Below are positions 37,005 to 45,695 of a DNA stretch of 64,000 nt, in pieces. The notes beneath the pieces are model-generated. The model had not been told where the DNA came from. It worked only from the letters and a program-made list of their open reading frames with translations, and searched no databases. Position numbers and translations under genes: made by a program. Source of the DNA: Clostridium psychrophilum (GTDB lineage: Bacteria > Bacillota > Clostridia > Clostridiales > Clostridiaceae). The stretch lies in contig NZ_JAHLEC010000002.1 in the NCBI RefSeq assembly GCF_018861705.1, positions 62,001-126,000 on the forward strand, in the 5' to 3' direction. How positions within the stretch are numbered: the stretch's first letter is position 1; each line of letters starts with the position of its first letter.

Positions 37005-37129
37005 AAACAGTAAAAACCAGTAGAAAACAGTATAAACATAATGAAAACTAATGTATTATACGTATACAAATATAAAATAATACAAAACATTAACTACAAT
37101 AAGCGTAATATACAGTAAAACAGTAAAAT
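37005..37129 (+). promoter_or_regulatory. Cluster of AAACAGTAAAA half-sites before RpiB copy 2
   Basis: AAACAGTAAAA occurs at 37005-37015 and 37118-37129, with partial forms at 37025 and 37112. They match the inverted operator before copy 1 (29000-29041). The rest of the 36967-37353 gap shows only loose similarity to the region before copy 1. Confidence 0.55.
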
Positions 37130-37353
37130 AAAACTATAAAATGGTAACAAACGATAAGAGAGATAGATATGATAAGGAAACAAGAGTATAACGGTACTAA
37201 ATTGTTATAGTTAAACAATTTAGAGTTTTCAAAATAAATAAAAATATGATAATATTAAATTAATAAAACAAAACTAAGTTTTATTGAAAATAAATTACTT
37301 GTGGATATTTATATTTTTATAAATCAAAATAAAAAGAGAAGTAGGAGGATAAA

Positions 37354-37815
37354 ATGAAAATTGCTATTGGATCGGATATTGCTGCTTTTGAGCTTAAAAA
37401 GGTTTTAATTGATCACTTGAAGGAAAATGGATTTGAATATGTTGATATTGGTACAAGCACTGCAGAAGATACAACTAATTATCCTATAATTGCAGAGAAG
37501 GTTGGTAGAGCAGTAATAGACGATGGTTTCGATAGGGGAATGCTTCTTTGTGGTACAGGCATTGGAATGTGCATTGCTGCCAATAAAATCCCAGGTATAT
37601 ATGCAGCTTTATGCAGTGATTGTTATTCGGCGCAGAGGGCAAGGAAAAGTAACAATGCTCAAATAATTACTATGGGTGCAAGAGTTGTTGGACCTGAGCT
37701 TGCTAAAACGATTTTGGATACATGGCTTGAATGTGAGTTTTCAGAAGGAAGGTCATCTAAAAACGTTTCATTAGTAAATGAAATGGATGAGAAATACAGA
37801 AAGGTAAATTTATAA
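37354..37815 (+). CDS. RpiB/LacAB-family sugar-phosphate isomerase, atypical, copy 2
   Basis: This second 153-residue isomerase differs from copy 1 at only about seven residues, all in the first 65. It shares the missing histidines (Ile9, Ser99, Ser134) and the CGTGIGMCIAANK site. From base 37591 onward the DNA is identical to copy 1 through the gap and into the dehydrogenase gene, a sign of recent conversion. Ribosome binding site AGGAGGAT is slightly stronger than that of copy 1. Confidence 0.85.
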   Translation: MKIAIGSDIAAFELKKVLIDHLKENGFEYVDIGTSTAEDTTNYPIIAEKVGRAVIDDGFDRGMLLCGTGIGMCIAANKIPGIYAALCSDCYSAQRARKSNNAQIITMGARVVGPELAKTILDTWLECEFSEGRSSKNVSLVNEMDEKYRKVNL

Positions 37816-37887
37816 AACACTTAATATATAAATGATTTTTATGTAAACGAAAAGCATATGCAAAATATTAGAATAGGAAGTGTTGTT

Positions 37888-39276
37888 ATGAAGTTAACAG
37901 TACAAAATGTAGGGAATCTTAAAATAAATGATTTTTTAAAAGGCACGTTAGATTGTGAGTGTGGTAAACCCCATAGCATTAGCTTAAAAAAAGTTTTGAT
38001 AAAGAAAGATGCTATTGAAAAATTACCTGAAATACTTGCTGAATTAGGATATAAAAAAGTATTGGTGATTGCTGATACTAACACTAATAAAGTAGCAGGA
38101 AATAAAGTAGAAGAGATTTTAACAAAACAAAATGTGAATTTTAAAAAGTATGTATATCATGTAGAAGACACGGATCTTATTCCCAATGAGGAATCTATAG
38201 GAAAACTTATGATACAAGTAGAAAAGGATACTGACATAATTGTTACAGTTGGTTCAGGAACATTAAATGATTTAGCAAAATTCGTAAGTTATAGATTGGA
38301 AATTGCTTGCATGATTGTGGCAACTGCACCTTCTATGGATGGATTCGCATCAGACAGTTCAGCACTAATATTAAATAATCTTAAAACCACTTGCGTCTCT
38401 AATTGTGATGTAGCTATTATCGGAGACATTAACATATTAAAAGAGGCTCCTATGAAAATGATATTAGCAGGACTTGGAGATATACTTGGAAAGTATTCGG
38501 CTCTTAATGATTGGAAAATAAGCCAAATAATAAATGATGAATATTTGTGTGAAGTAGCATATAAAATGGCTAGTGATTCTCTAAATAAATGTATAGAAAA
38601 TGTAGAAGGGATCAAAAACAGAGAAGATATAGCAATGGAAGCATTAATGGAAGCATTAATAGGAGCAGGAATTGCAATGAGTTATGTTGGAAAGACTAGA
38701 CCTGCATCAGGATCAGAGCACCATTTGGCACATTATTGGGAGATGATGTTTGCGTTCGATGGTAAAACGGCATTGCTTCATGGAACAAAAGTAGGAATTG
38801 CTACAGTAGTAACAGCTAAATTGCGTGAGCTATTCTTGAATTCTAACGTTAATTTCGAAGTTGCTATTTTTAAAGCTAACAAGTTTGACCAAAAGGAATG
38901 GAAAGCAAATGTGGAAAAGCTTTTTAAAAAGGCAGCAACTGGAATTATTACTTTAAATGAAAAAGATAACTTGAATTCTATAGAAGATAAAATAAAAAGA
39001 ATTAATATTATAAATGAGAAATTTGATGAAATTATTAGTGTTATTAAACAAATGCCTACAGCTAAAGAAATTGAATCAATATTAATAGCAGCAGGAGCTC
39101 CTTATAATCCCAAACAAGTTGGAATTGATGAAAAGGATTTAGTAAATGCTGTACTTAATGCAAAAGAGATTAGGACAAGATATACAATATTAAATCTTTT
39201 ATGGGATCTTGGACTATTAGAAGACTCTGCATATAAGGTTAGAGATTTTGTTAGAAAGGAGAAAATCGAGGTATGA
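37888..39276 (+). CDS. sn-Glycerol-1-phosphate dehydrogenase-like enzyme (AraM family), copy 2
   Basis: The second 462-residue dehydrogenase keeps every motif of copy 1 (VTVGSGTLNDLAKF; SGSEHHLAHYWEMM; LLHGTKVG) and has diverged mainly after residue ~50. Here it overlaps a HAD phosphatase by 4 bases; in Bacillus subtilis araM is likewise next to the HAD gene araL. The pair could have different substrates or different regulation; nothing in the active-site motifs separates them. Confidence 0.85.
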   Translation: MKLTVQNVGNLKINDFLKGTLDCECGKPHSISLKKVLIKKDAIEKLPEILAELGYKKVLVIADTNTNKVAGNKVEEILTKQNVNFKKYVYHVEDTDLIPNEESIGKLMIQVEKDTDIIVTVGSGTLNDLAKFVSYRLEIACMIVATAPSMDGFASDSSALILNNLKTTCVSNCDVAIIGDINILKEAPMKMILAGLGDILGKYSALNDWKISQIINDEYLCEVAYKMASDSLNKCIENVEGIKNREDIAMEALMEALIGAGIAMSYVGKTRPASGSEHHLAHYWEMMFAFDGKTALLHGTKVGIATVVTAKLRELFLNSNVNFEVAIFKANKFDQKEWKANVEKLFKKAATGIITLNEKDNLNSIEDKIKRINIINEKFDEIISVIKQMPTAKEIESILIAAGAPYNPKQVGIDEKDLVNAVLNAKEIRTRYTILNLLWDLGLLEDSAYKVRDFVRKEKIEV

Positions 39277-40103
39277 CAAACAGGATACTTGATTCAAAAG
39301 ACAGCTCAATAGATGTTTTAAAAAAGGTAAAATGTTTTATTCTTGATCTTGATGGTACTGTTTATTTAGGCGACAAAATACTCGAGGGTTCTATAAAATT
39401 TTTAGAGAAGCTAGAAAAAGAGAATATTAAATTTAAATTTTTTACAAATAACTCTTCTAAAAATGCAAAGGTTTATATAAATAGGATTAGAAAAATGGGA
39501 TACAATTTGACTGATGATATGATGCTTATTTCAAATTATGTAATTATCAATTATATAAAAGAGAATATGCCAGATAAGAAAGTTTTTGTTTTAGGCACTC
39601 AGTATTTAAAAGATGATTTCAAAGATGCAAATATTAATGTTGTTACAGAGGAGGCGGATGTTGTTGTAGTTGGGTTTGATACTACATTAGAATATGAAAA
39701 TGTATCTAAGGCTTGTGAATATATAAGAAATGGAGCTACCTTCTTAGGTGTAAATCCTGATTTTAATTGTCCAACTGAAGATGGATTCATCCCAGATTGT
39801 GGAGCCATATGTGCTATGATTACGGCGTCTACAGGAGTGGTTCCAGAATTCTTTGGTAAACCGTCTCATCACACACTAAAATTTGTGCTTAAAGATACTG
39901 GATTTCGCGAGGAAGAAATTGCTTTTGTCGGAGATAGACTTTATACCGATATCGCCATTGGTAAAGATAATGATTCAGTAACTATTCTTGTTTTATCAGG
40001 TGAAGCAAAGCTTGAGGATTTAGTTGAATCTGAAATACAACCAACACTTATTTTTAAATCATTAGGTGGAGTTAAGGATGTATTAGAAGAAATATACAAC
40101 TAA
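39273..40103 (+). CDS. HAD-superfamily phosphatase, NagD/AraL type
   Basis: A 276-residue cytoplasmic sugar-phosphate phosphatase. HAD motif I is FILDLDGTVYLG, motif II FFTNNSSKN, motif III lysine in FGKPSHHTLKF and motif IV VGDRLYTDIAIG; the large cap places it in class IIA. Such enzymes hydrolyse small sugar phosphates and often protect cells from accumulating pathway intermediates. ATGA overlap with the dehydrogenase indicates one translational unit. Confidence 0.88.
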   Translation: MTNRILDSKDSSIDVLKKVKCFILDLDGTVYLGDKILEGSIKFLEKLEKENIKFKFFTNNSSKNAKVYINRIRKMGYNLTDDMMLISNYVIINYIKENMPDKKVFVLGTQYLKDDFKDANINVVTEEADVVVVGFDTTLEYENVSKACEYIRNGATFLGVNPDFNCPTEDGFIPDCGAICAMITASTGVVPEFFGKPSHHTLKFVLKDTGFREEEIAFVGDRLYTDIAIGKDNDSVTILVLSGEAKLEDLVESEIQPTLIFKSLGGVKDVLEEIYN

Positions 40104-40134
40104 TTACGAGAAAATTATAAGAAGGGTGAGGTAC

Positions 40135-40815
40135 GTGTTATATTTATTAGATACAGCTAATTTAGATGAAATTAAAAAAGCTTTTGACTTATATCCAATG
40201 AGCGGTGTAACTACAAATCCTACGATTATATCTAGAGAAAATAAAAGTTTTATAAAAATTTTAAAAAATATAAGAGAAACAATAGGACAAGATAAAATGT
40301 TACATGTACAAGTTATTAGTACACATGCGCAGGAGATTGTTAAAGAAGCAGAATACTTAAATAAGACTATTGGGGGTAACCTATATATTAAAATTCCTGT
40401 TATCCCAGAAGGAATAAAGGCTATTAAAATATTAAAGCTTAAGGGAATTAAAGTAACTGCTACTGCAGTGTTTACAGCTCAGCAAGCATTAATCGCTGCG
40501 GTTTCAGGAGCTGAATTTGTAGCACCATATGTAAATAGAATAGATAGTATAAGTGGAAATGGTGCAGGCGTTGTATCACAAATAGTTACATTGTTTAAAA
40601 ATTATAATTTAAATTGTAAGGTGCTTGCGGCTTCATTTAAGAATGTACAGCAAGTTCAGGATGTATCTCTTTGTGGTGCACATTCAGTAACAGTTAATCC
40701 GGCTATTATGGGTGATCTTCTTTCCCACCCATTAACAGACAAAAGTGTTACACAGTTTATTAGTGATTGGGAAAGTGTCTATGGCACAGGGAAAGTTACA
40801 TACGATGTAAAATAG
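40135..40815 (+). CDS. Fructose-6-phosphate aldolase-like enzyme (FSA subfamily)
   Basis: This 226-residue class I aldolase uses a Schiff-base lysine (YIKIPVIPEG). It carries the FSA-type residues: a glutamine in HVQVIST (Gln59-equivalent) and a tyrosine in VAPYVNRID (Tyr131-equivalent), where transaldolases have phenylalanine. FSA joins dihydroxyacetone, hydroxyacetone or glycolaldehyde to an aldose phosphate. GTG 40135 is chosen; the in-frame GTG at 40126 lies in the ribosome binding site. Confidence 0.83.
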   Translation: MLYLLDTANLDEIKKAFDLYPMSGVTTNPTIISRENKSFIKILKNIRETIGQDKMLHVQVISTHAQEIVKEAEYLNKTIGGNLYIKIPVIPEGIKAIKILKLKGIKVTATAVFTAQQALIAAVSGAEFVAPYVNRIDSISGNGAGVVSQIVTLFKNYNLNCKVLAASFKNVQQVQDVSLCGAHSVTVNPAIMGDLLSHPLTDKSVTQFISDWESVYGTGKVTYDVK

Positions 40816-40870
40816 AAAATACAAAAAATAAAATAAAAAATAAAATAAAAAATATGAAGGAGTGTTAATT

Positions 40871-41518
40871 ATGAAATTATTTATAGATACAGCAAACGTT
40901 GACGATATTCGCGAGGCTAATGATATGGGTGTTATTTGTGGGGTAACTACTAACCCATCTTTAATCGCAAAAGAAGGAAGAGATTTTAATGAAGTTATAA
41001 AAGAAATAGCATCTATTGTTGACGGACCTATAAGTGGAGAAGTTATTGCATTAGATTCAAAAGGAATGATAAAAGAAGGAAGAGAAATAGCAAAAATCCA
41101 TAAAAATATGATTGTTAAAATTCCAATGACTGGCGAAGGTTTAAAGGCTGTAAAAGTACTTTCAAAAGAAGGAATAAAAACAAATGTAACATTAATATTC
41201 TCTGCAGGACAAGCTTTACTTGCTGCAAGAGCAGGAGCATCTTTTGTTAGTCCTTTCCTTGGAAGACTTGATGATATAAACGCTAATGCTATGGATTTAA
41301 TAGAAACTATTGTTACAATATTTAAAGTACACGGAATTGATACTGAGATAATCGCTGCAAGTATAAGAACTCCAATGCATGTTACAGATGCAGCAGTTGC
41401 AGGGGCTCATATTGCTACAGTTCCACTTAAAATAATAAAACAAATGATAAAACACCCATTAACAGATGCTGGAATAGAAAAATTTGCTAAAGATTGGAAA
41501 GAAACTTTTGGTAAATAA
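40871..41518 (+). CDS. Transaldolase, small TalC type
   Basis: The 215-residue protein starts [20 protein letters not shown] and has the Schiff-base lysine in [11 protein letters not shown]. Phenylalanine in [10 protein letters not shown] marks it as transaldolase rather than FSA. It exchanges dihydroxyacetone units between fructose-6-phosphate and erythrose-4-phosphate, which would process an erythrose-4-phosphate product. ATG 40871 follows GAAGGAG. Confidence 0.9.
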   Translation: MKLFIDTANVDDIREANDMGVICGVTTNPSLIAKEGRDFNEVIKEIASIVDGPISGEVIALDSKGMIKEGREIAKIHKNMIVKIPMTGEGLKAVKVLSKEGIKTNVTLIFSAGQALLAARAGASFVSPFLGRLDDINANAMDLIETIVTIFKVHGIDTEIIAASIRTPMHVTDAAVAGAHIATVPLKIIKQMIKHPLTDAGIEKFAKDWKETFGK

Positions 41519-41534
41519 TAAGGAGGATTCAATA

Positions 41535-43517
41535 ATGAATGTAGACAATTTATCTATAAATACAATAAGAATACTCTCAGCAGAAGCTATTCAAAAAGCA
41601 AATTCAGGTCATCCAGGGTTACCCCTTGGATGTGCCTCAATGGCTTATACTCTATGGGCAAAGCAAATGAAACATAATCCTAAAAACCCAAAATGGGAAG
41701 ATAGAGATAGATTTGTACTATCCGCAGGACACGGATCCATGCTTCTATACTCACTTTTCAATATATTTGGATATGATGTAAGTGTTGAAGATATAAAAAA
41801 TTTCAGGCAGTTTGGCAGTAAAACGCCAGGTCATCCAGAATATAAACATACAGATGGAGTTGAAACAACTACTGGACCACTCGGTCAAGGTATTTGTAAT
41901 GCAGTAGGCATGGCTATATCTGAAAGTTATCTCGCAGAGAAATTTAACAAACCAAATTTTAAGGTTGTAGATCATTATACTTATGTTATTGCTGGAGATG
42001 GATGTTTAATGGAAGGGATTTCATCAGAAGCTTCTTCTCTTGCAGGAACACTAGGACTTGGAAAACTTATAATGATGTATGATTCTAATAACATATCGAT
42101 AGAAGGAAGTACCGATATTGCTTTTAGAGAAGACGTTGCTAAAAGGTATGAAGCTTATGGCTGGCAGGTTATAAAGGTAGCTGATGGAAACAACACAAGC
42201 GATATAAATACTGCTATAAATTCTGCTAAAAAACAAGATAAGAAACCAACAATTATAATAGTAAAAAACATAATAGGATATGGCTGTCTTGCTAAGCAAG
42301 GAAAAGCTTGCGCACATGGGGAACCACTTGGAGTAGATAATATAATCGCATTAAAAGAAAATCTAGGATGGAATTATGAACCTTTCACAGTTCCAGAAGA
42401 AGTTAAAGCAAATATGAAAGACTTTAATAAGAAAGCAAAAGCTAAAGAAGCAACTTGGAACAAGTTATTCGAAGGCTATAAATCGACTTATCCAGAACTT
42501 GCAAAAGAGTGGAAACTTTGGTTTAGTGGTAAAATAGCCAGTGATTTATTAGAGGATGAAAGTTTCTGGAGTTTTGATAAACCAATGGCAACAAGACAAG
42601 CATCAGGAATACTTATTAATAGATTGACAAAGCTTGTGCCAAACATAATTGGTGGTTCAGCAGATCTTGCTCCATCAAACAAAACATATATGAAGGATAG
42701 AGGAGATTTCTCAGCTGAGGATAGGTCTGGAGCAAATATGCATTTTGGAGTAAGAGAACATGCAATGGCTGCTATTGCTAATGGAATATATCTTCATGGT
42801 GGTTTAAAAGTATTTGTATCTACATTCTTTGTATTTAGTGATTACATGAAGGGTGCTATGAGACTTTCAGCACTAATGAAATTACCAATAACTTATGTGC
42901 TTACTCACGATAGTATAGGGGTTGGGGAAGATGGACCAACACATGAACCTATCGAGCAATTAGCTGCTTTAAGATCTATGCCAAATATGACAGTATTTAG
43001 ACCAGCTGATTCTAAGGAAACAGCTGCAGGTTGGTATCTATCAATAGCAAAATCAGAGGGACCAGTATCTCTTGTATTAACAAGGCAATCATTGCCATTA
43101 TATAATGGCTCAAGTAAGGAGGCTCTTAAGGGCGGATATATTCTTAAGAATTCTGAAAAAGAAACACCTGATGTAATATTACTTGCTTCTGGTTCAGAGG
43201 TTGAACTAATAGTTAAGGCATCAGATGAATTAAAGAAAAAGGGAATAGATGCAAGAGTAGTAAGCATGCCTTCCTTCGAGTTGTTTGATAAACAAAGTAA
43301 AGAATATAAGGAAAAAATATTGCCAAGCAGTGTAAGGGCAAGAGTTGCAGTAGAAGCAGCATCTTCCTTTGGTTGGCACAAATATATAGGACTCGATGGA
43401 GATATAATATCCATAGATGAATTTGGCGCTTCAGGTAAAGCTGAAACACTCTTTGAAAAGTATGGATTTACTGTTGAGAATGTCGTAGCTAAAGTAGTAA
43501 ATTTATTAAAACAATAA
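41535..43517 (+). CDS. tkt: Transketolase
   Basis: Full-length thiamine-diphosphate enzyme of 660 residues. Landmarks are SAEAIQKANSGHPGLPLGCA, the cofactor motif IAGDGCLMEG with SNNISIEG, the catalytic glutamate/histidine regions FGVREHAMAAIANG and HDSIGVGEDGPTHEP. It moves two-carbon units between xylulose-5-, ribose-5-, erythrose-4- and fructose-6-phosphates. It lies in one run with both aldolases, so the operon encodes a private non-oxidative pentose phosphate branch. Confidence 0.96.
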   Translation: MNVDNLSINTIRILSAEAIQKANSGHPGLPLGCASMAYTLWAKQMKHNPKNPKWEDRDRFVLSAGHGSMLLYSLFNIFGYDVSVEDIKNFRQFGSKTPGHPEYKHTDGVETTTGPLGQGICNAVGMAISESYLAEKFNKPNFKVVDHYTYVIAGDGCLMEGISSEASSLAGTLGLGKLIMMYDSNNISIEGSTDIAFREDVAKRYEAYGWQVIKVADGNNTSDINTAINSAKKQDKKPTIIIVKNIIGYGCLAKQGKACAHGEPLGVDNIIALKENLGWNYEPFTVPEEVKANMKDFNKKAKAKEATWNKLFEGYKSTYPELAKEWKLWFSGKIASDLLEDESFWSFDKPMATRQASGILINRLTKLVPNIIGGSADLAPSNKTYMKDRGDFSAEDRSGANMHFGVREHAMAAIANGIYLHGGLKVFVSTFFVFSDYMKGAMRLSALMKLPITYVLTHDSIGVGEDGPTHEPIEQLAALRSMPNMTVFRPADSKETAAGWYLSIAKSEGPVSLVLTRQSLPLYNGSSKEALKGGYILKNSEKETPDVILLASGSEVELIVKASDELKKKGIDARVVSMPSFELFDKQSKEYKEKILPSSVRARVAVEAASSFGWHKYIGLDGDIISIDEFGASGKAETLFEKYGFTVENVVAKVVNLLKQ

Positions 43518-43552
43518 ACATGGGTTACATTAATTGAAAAATAATCATGACT

Positions 43553-43640
43553 CCTTAACGACATTTTTGAAGTCGTTAAGGCATCTCTGAAAGAGATGCT
43601 ACAGCTCCACAGGAGATGCTACAGCTCCTTTGGAGCTGAT
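43553..43640. repeat. Hairpin cluster related to the dispersed element, copy C
   Basis: CCTTAACGAC (43553-43562) pairs with GTCGTTAAGG (43572-43581); ACGACATTT and GAAGTCGTT are the outer ends of copy B with its interior missing. It is followed by GCATCTCT/AGAGATGC and AGCTCC/GGAGCT hairpins like those in copies A and B. The cluster may terminate the transketolase transcript. Confidence 0.65.
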
Positions 43641-43645
43641 TAATT

Positions 43646-43701
43646 AGAGCATTAAAGTACCGTATATATAGTATAATAATATGCTAAATATACGGTATTT
43701 T
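43646..43701 (+). promoter_or_regulatory. Palindromic promoter-like repeat, copy 1
   Basis: Arms TACCGTATATATAG (43658-43671) and CTAAATATACGGTA (43684-43697) differ by one base from perfect pairing and enclose TATAATAATATG, which contains a -10-like TATAAT. A T-rich tail follows. Almost the same 56 bases occur at 44862-44917. Confidence 0.6.
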
Positions 43702-43773
43702 TTATAATATAGTTACGATTTGTAGTATTTAAAGATTACTAATCTGAAATTAAATGAAAGAAGGAGTTATTTT

Positions 43774-44835
43774 ATGGCTAAAATTGTTATTATTGGTGCA
43801 GGGGCAATGGGAAGTGCGTTAACAGTGCCACTTATCCAGAATGGGAATGTAGTTAACTTATGGGGAACAGAACTTGATAATAAAATAATTGACGATTTGA
43901 AACAGGGGAAGCCACATCCTAAACATAAGTATAAGCTTCCAAGTGAAGTAAATACATTTTATGAATGTGAATTAGAAAAAGCGATGGATGGCACTGACCT
44001 TATAATTATGGCGATAACATCTGATGCGTTAGGAAAAATTTTTAAACGTGTTGTACCATTTCTCCATAAAGGAGCAATAGTTGGTAGTGTATCAAAAGGA
44101 TTTGAGCATAATAATAAAGGCAAAATTGTAATATTACCTGAATTACTAAAAGAAATTCTGCCAGAAAAATTAAAAGAAGAGATATCATTTGTTGTTATTG
44201 GTGGTCCGTGCAAGGCTATTGAAGTGTTATGGAAGTCACCTACATCAGTAACTTATTCTAGCAAAAATATTGTATATGCGAACTATATGAAGAAACTTTT
44301 AAATACAGATGTATATAATGTTGAAACAAATAATGATGTAATTGGGACTGAAGTATGTGCAGCAATGAAGAACGCATATGCTGTATCACTAGGAATGGCA
44401 GAAGGACTGAAAAAAAGAAATGGGTTTCTTCATAACAACACTAAATCAGCCTTATTTACATTTGCTGTATCAGAAATGTGTTTATTAGTAACTGCTCTTG
44501 GTGGAAACTATAAATCTGCAATCGGATTACCAGGCATGGGAGATCTTGAAGTTACAGGGGAAGCAGGCAGAAATAGAATTTTAGGTGAGGTAATAGGAGA
44601 AGGAATGAAAGCAAGCACAGCAATGGAAAAAATGAGAACAGAAGGTATAACTGTTGAAGGTTATGCTGCAATTAAGTTTGGATATAATCTTGCAAAGCAA
44701 CTAGAGGTAACTGGCAAATTAACTTTAGAGGAATTACATTTACTTAATGGCTTATATAAAATTTTATACGAGGATATACCTTGTTATGAAATAATAAAAG
44801 ATTTACTTTCAAAGTGTACTGGCTTTTATAAGTAA
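43774..44835 (+). CDS. Glycerol-3-phosphate dehydrogenase-like enzyme (GpsA family)
   Basis: The 353-residue protein has the N-terminal nucleotide site IVIIGAGAMGSALTVPL and the catalytic region EVCAAMKNAYAVSLGMAEGL and GLPGMGDLEVTGEAGRNRILG of GpsA. Standard GpsA has WGT where this has MGS, and the conserved GALKN lysine region is present as AAMKNA. It could make glycerol-3-phosphate from DHAP or act on a longer ketose phosphate from this island. GAAGGAG precedes the ATG. Confidence 0.85.
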   Translation: MAKIVIIGAGAMGSALTVPLIQNGNVVNLWGTELDNKIIDDLKQGKPHPKHKYKLPSEVNTFYECELEKAMDGTDLIIMAITSDALGKIFKRVVPFLHKGAIVGSVSKGFEHNNKGKIVILPELLKEILPEKLKEEISFVVIGGPCKAIEVLWKSPTSVTYSSKNIVYANYMKKLLNTDVYNVETNNDVIGTEVCAAMKNAYAVSLGMAEGLKKRNGFLHNNTKSALFTFAVSEMCLLVTALGGNYKSAIGLPGMGDLEVTGEAGRNRILGEVIGEGMKASTAMEKMRTEGITVEGYAAIKFGYNLAKQLEVTGKLTLEELHLLNGLYKILYEDIPCYEIIKDLLSKCTGFYK

Positions 44836-44861
44836 TATTACAATCTGCTAAACAATAGATA

Positions 44862-44917
44862 AGAGCATTAAAGTACCATATATATAGTATAATAATATGC
44901 TAAATATACGGTATTTT
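44862..44917 (+). promoter_or_regulatory. Palindromic promoter-like repeat, copy 2
   Basis: The same palindrome as at 43646-43701, with arms at 44874-44887 (TACCATATATATAG) and 44900-44913 and identical loop. It lies before the HAD gene, so each of two consecutive genes has its own copy. Confidence 0.6.
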
Positions 44918-44936
44918 ATATAAGATAGGAGGAAAT

Positions 44937-45581
44937 ATGGTAAAAGCATTGATTTTTGATATGGATGGAGTTATAGCTGACACTGAACCAGCATATTTCA
45001 AGGCTAGTAATAAATTGCTTGAAAAATATGGTCTATGTATGAGTAAGGAGTTTTTTAAAACAATTATGGGAAAAAATCATATAGAGGCCATAAGAATGAT
45101 TAAGTCGACTTATAATATTGAAGATGATGAAAATATATTACTTAAAATTAGAAACGCATATTTTATAGAAATTATCAAGCGAAAACTAACAAATATAGAA
45201 GGGTTGCATGAAATTTTAGATTATATAAAAGAAAGTGGGCTTATGTGCGCAGTAGCTACTGGAACATCTAAAGAAATCGCTGAAGTTATTTTAGATAAAT
45301 TAGGAATCCTTAATAGTTTTGATTACATTATATATGGTGATGATATGAAATTTAGTAAACCTAATTCTTGGGTGTATGAACATGTAGTTAAAAGATTAAA
45401 TCTTAAAAGCAGTGAATGTATAATACTGGAGGATTCTCCGAACGGTATAAAAGCAGGTATTGGATCGCATTGCATGGTTATTTCCGTAAATAGCCCGACG
45501 AATATAGAAAATGTTATAGGGTTATTAGGCAAAGCTAGAAATCTTTATGAGGCTCTTAAAATTGTAAAAAAAATAACTTAG
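44937..45581 (+). CDS. HAD-superfamily phosphatase/phosphoglucomutase-like
   Basis: A 214-residue class I HAD protein. Motif I is IFDMDGVIADTEP, motif II threonine in VATGTSKE, motif III lysine KFSKPNSW and motif IV ILEDSPNGIKAG, the pattern of beta-phosphoglucomutase and DOG/glycerol phosphatases. It could remove phosphate from a pathway by-product. AGGAGGAAAT precedes the start. A strong terminator follows. Confidence 0.88.
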   Translation: MVKALIFDMDGVIADTEPAYFKASNKLLEKYGLCMSKEFFKTIMGKNHIEAIRMIKSTYNIEDDENILLKIRNAYFIEIIKRKLTNIEGLHEILDYIKESGLMCAVATGTSKEIAEVILDKLGILNSFDYIIYGDDMKFSKPNSWVYEHVVKRLNLKSSECIILEDSPNGIKAGIGSHCMVISVNSPTNIENVIGLLGKARNLYEALKIVKKIT

Positions 45582-45596
45582 TTATTAACAAAAATA

Positions 45597-45635
45597 AAAC
45601 TACTGGAATGCATACGATGCATTTCGGTAGTTTTT
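45597..45635 (+). terminator. Terminator closing the carbohydrate island
   Basis: AAACTACTGGAATGCAT pairs with ATGCATTTCGGTAGTTT around ACG and ends in TTTTTG. Confidence 0.9.
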
Positions 45636-45695
45636 GTTTGTTTAGTGATTTATTGGGCATAATCTAAAGAGGATTGTTTGATAGGAGGATGTCTA

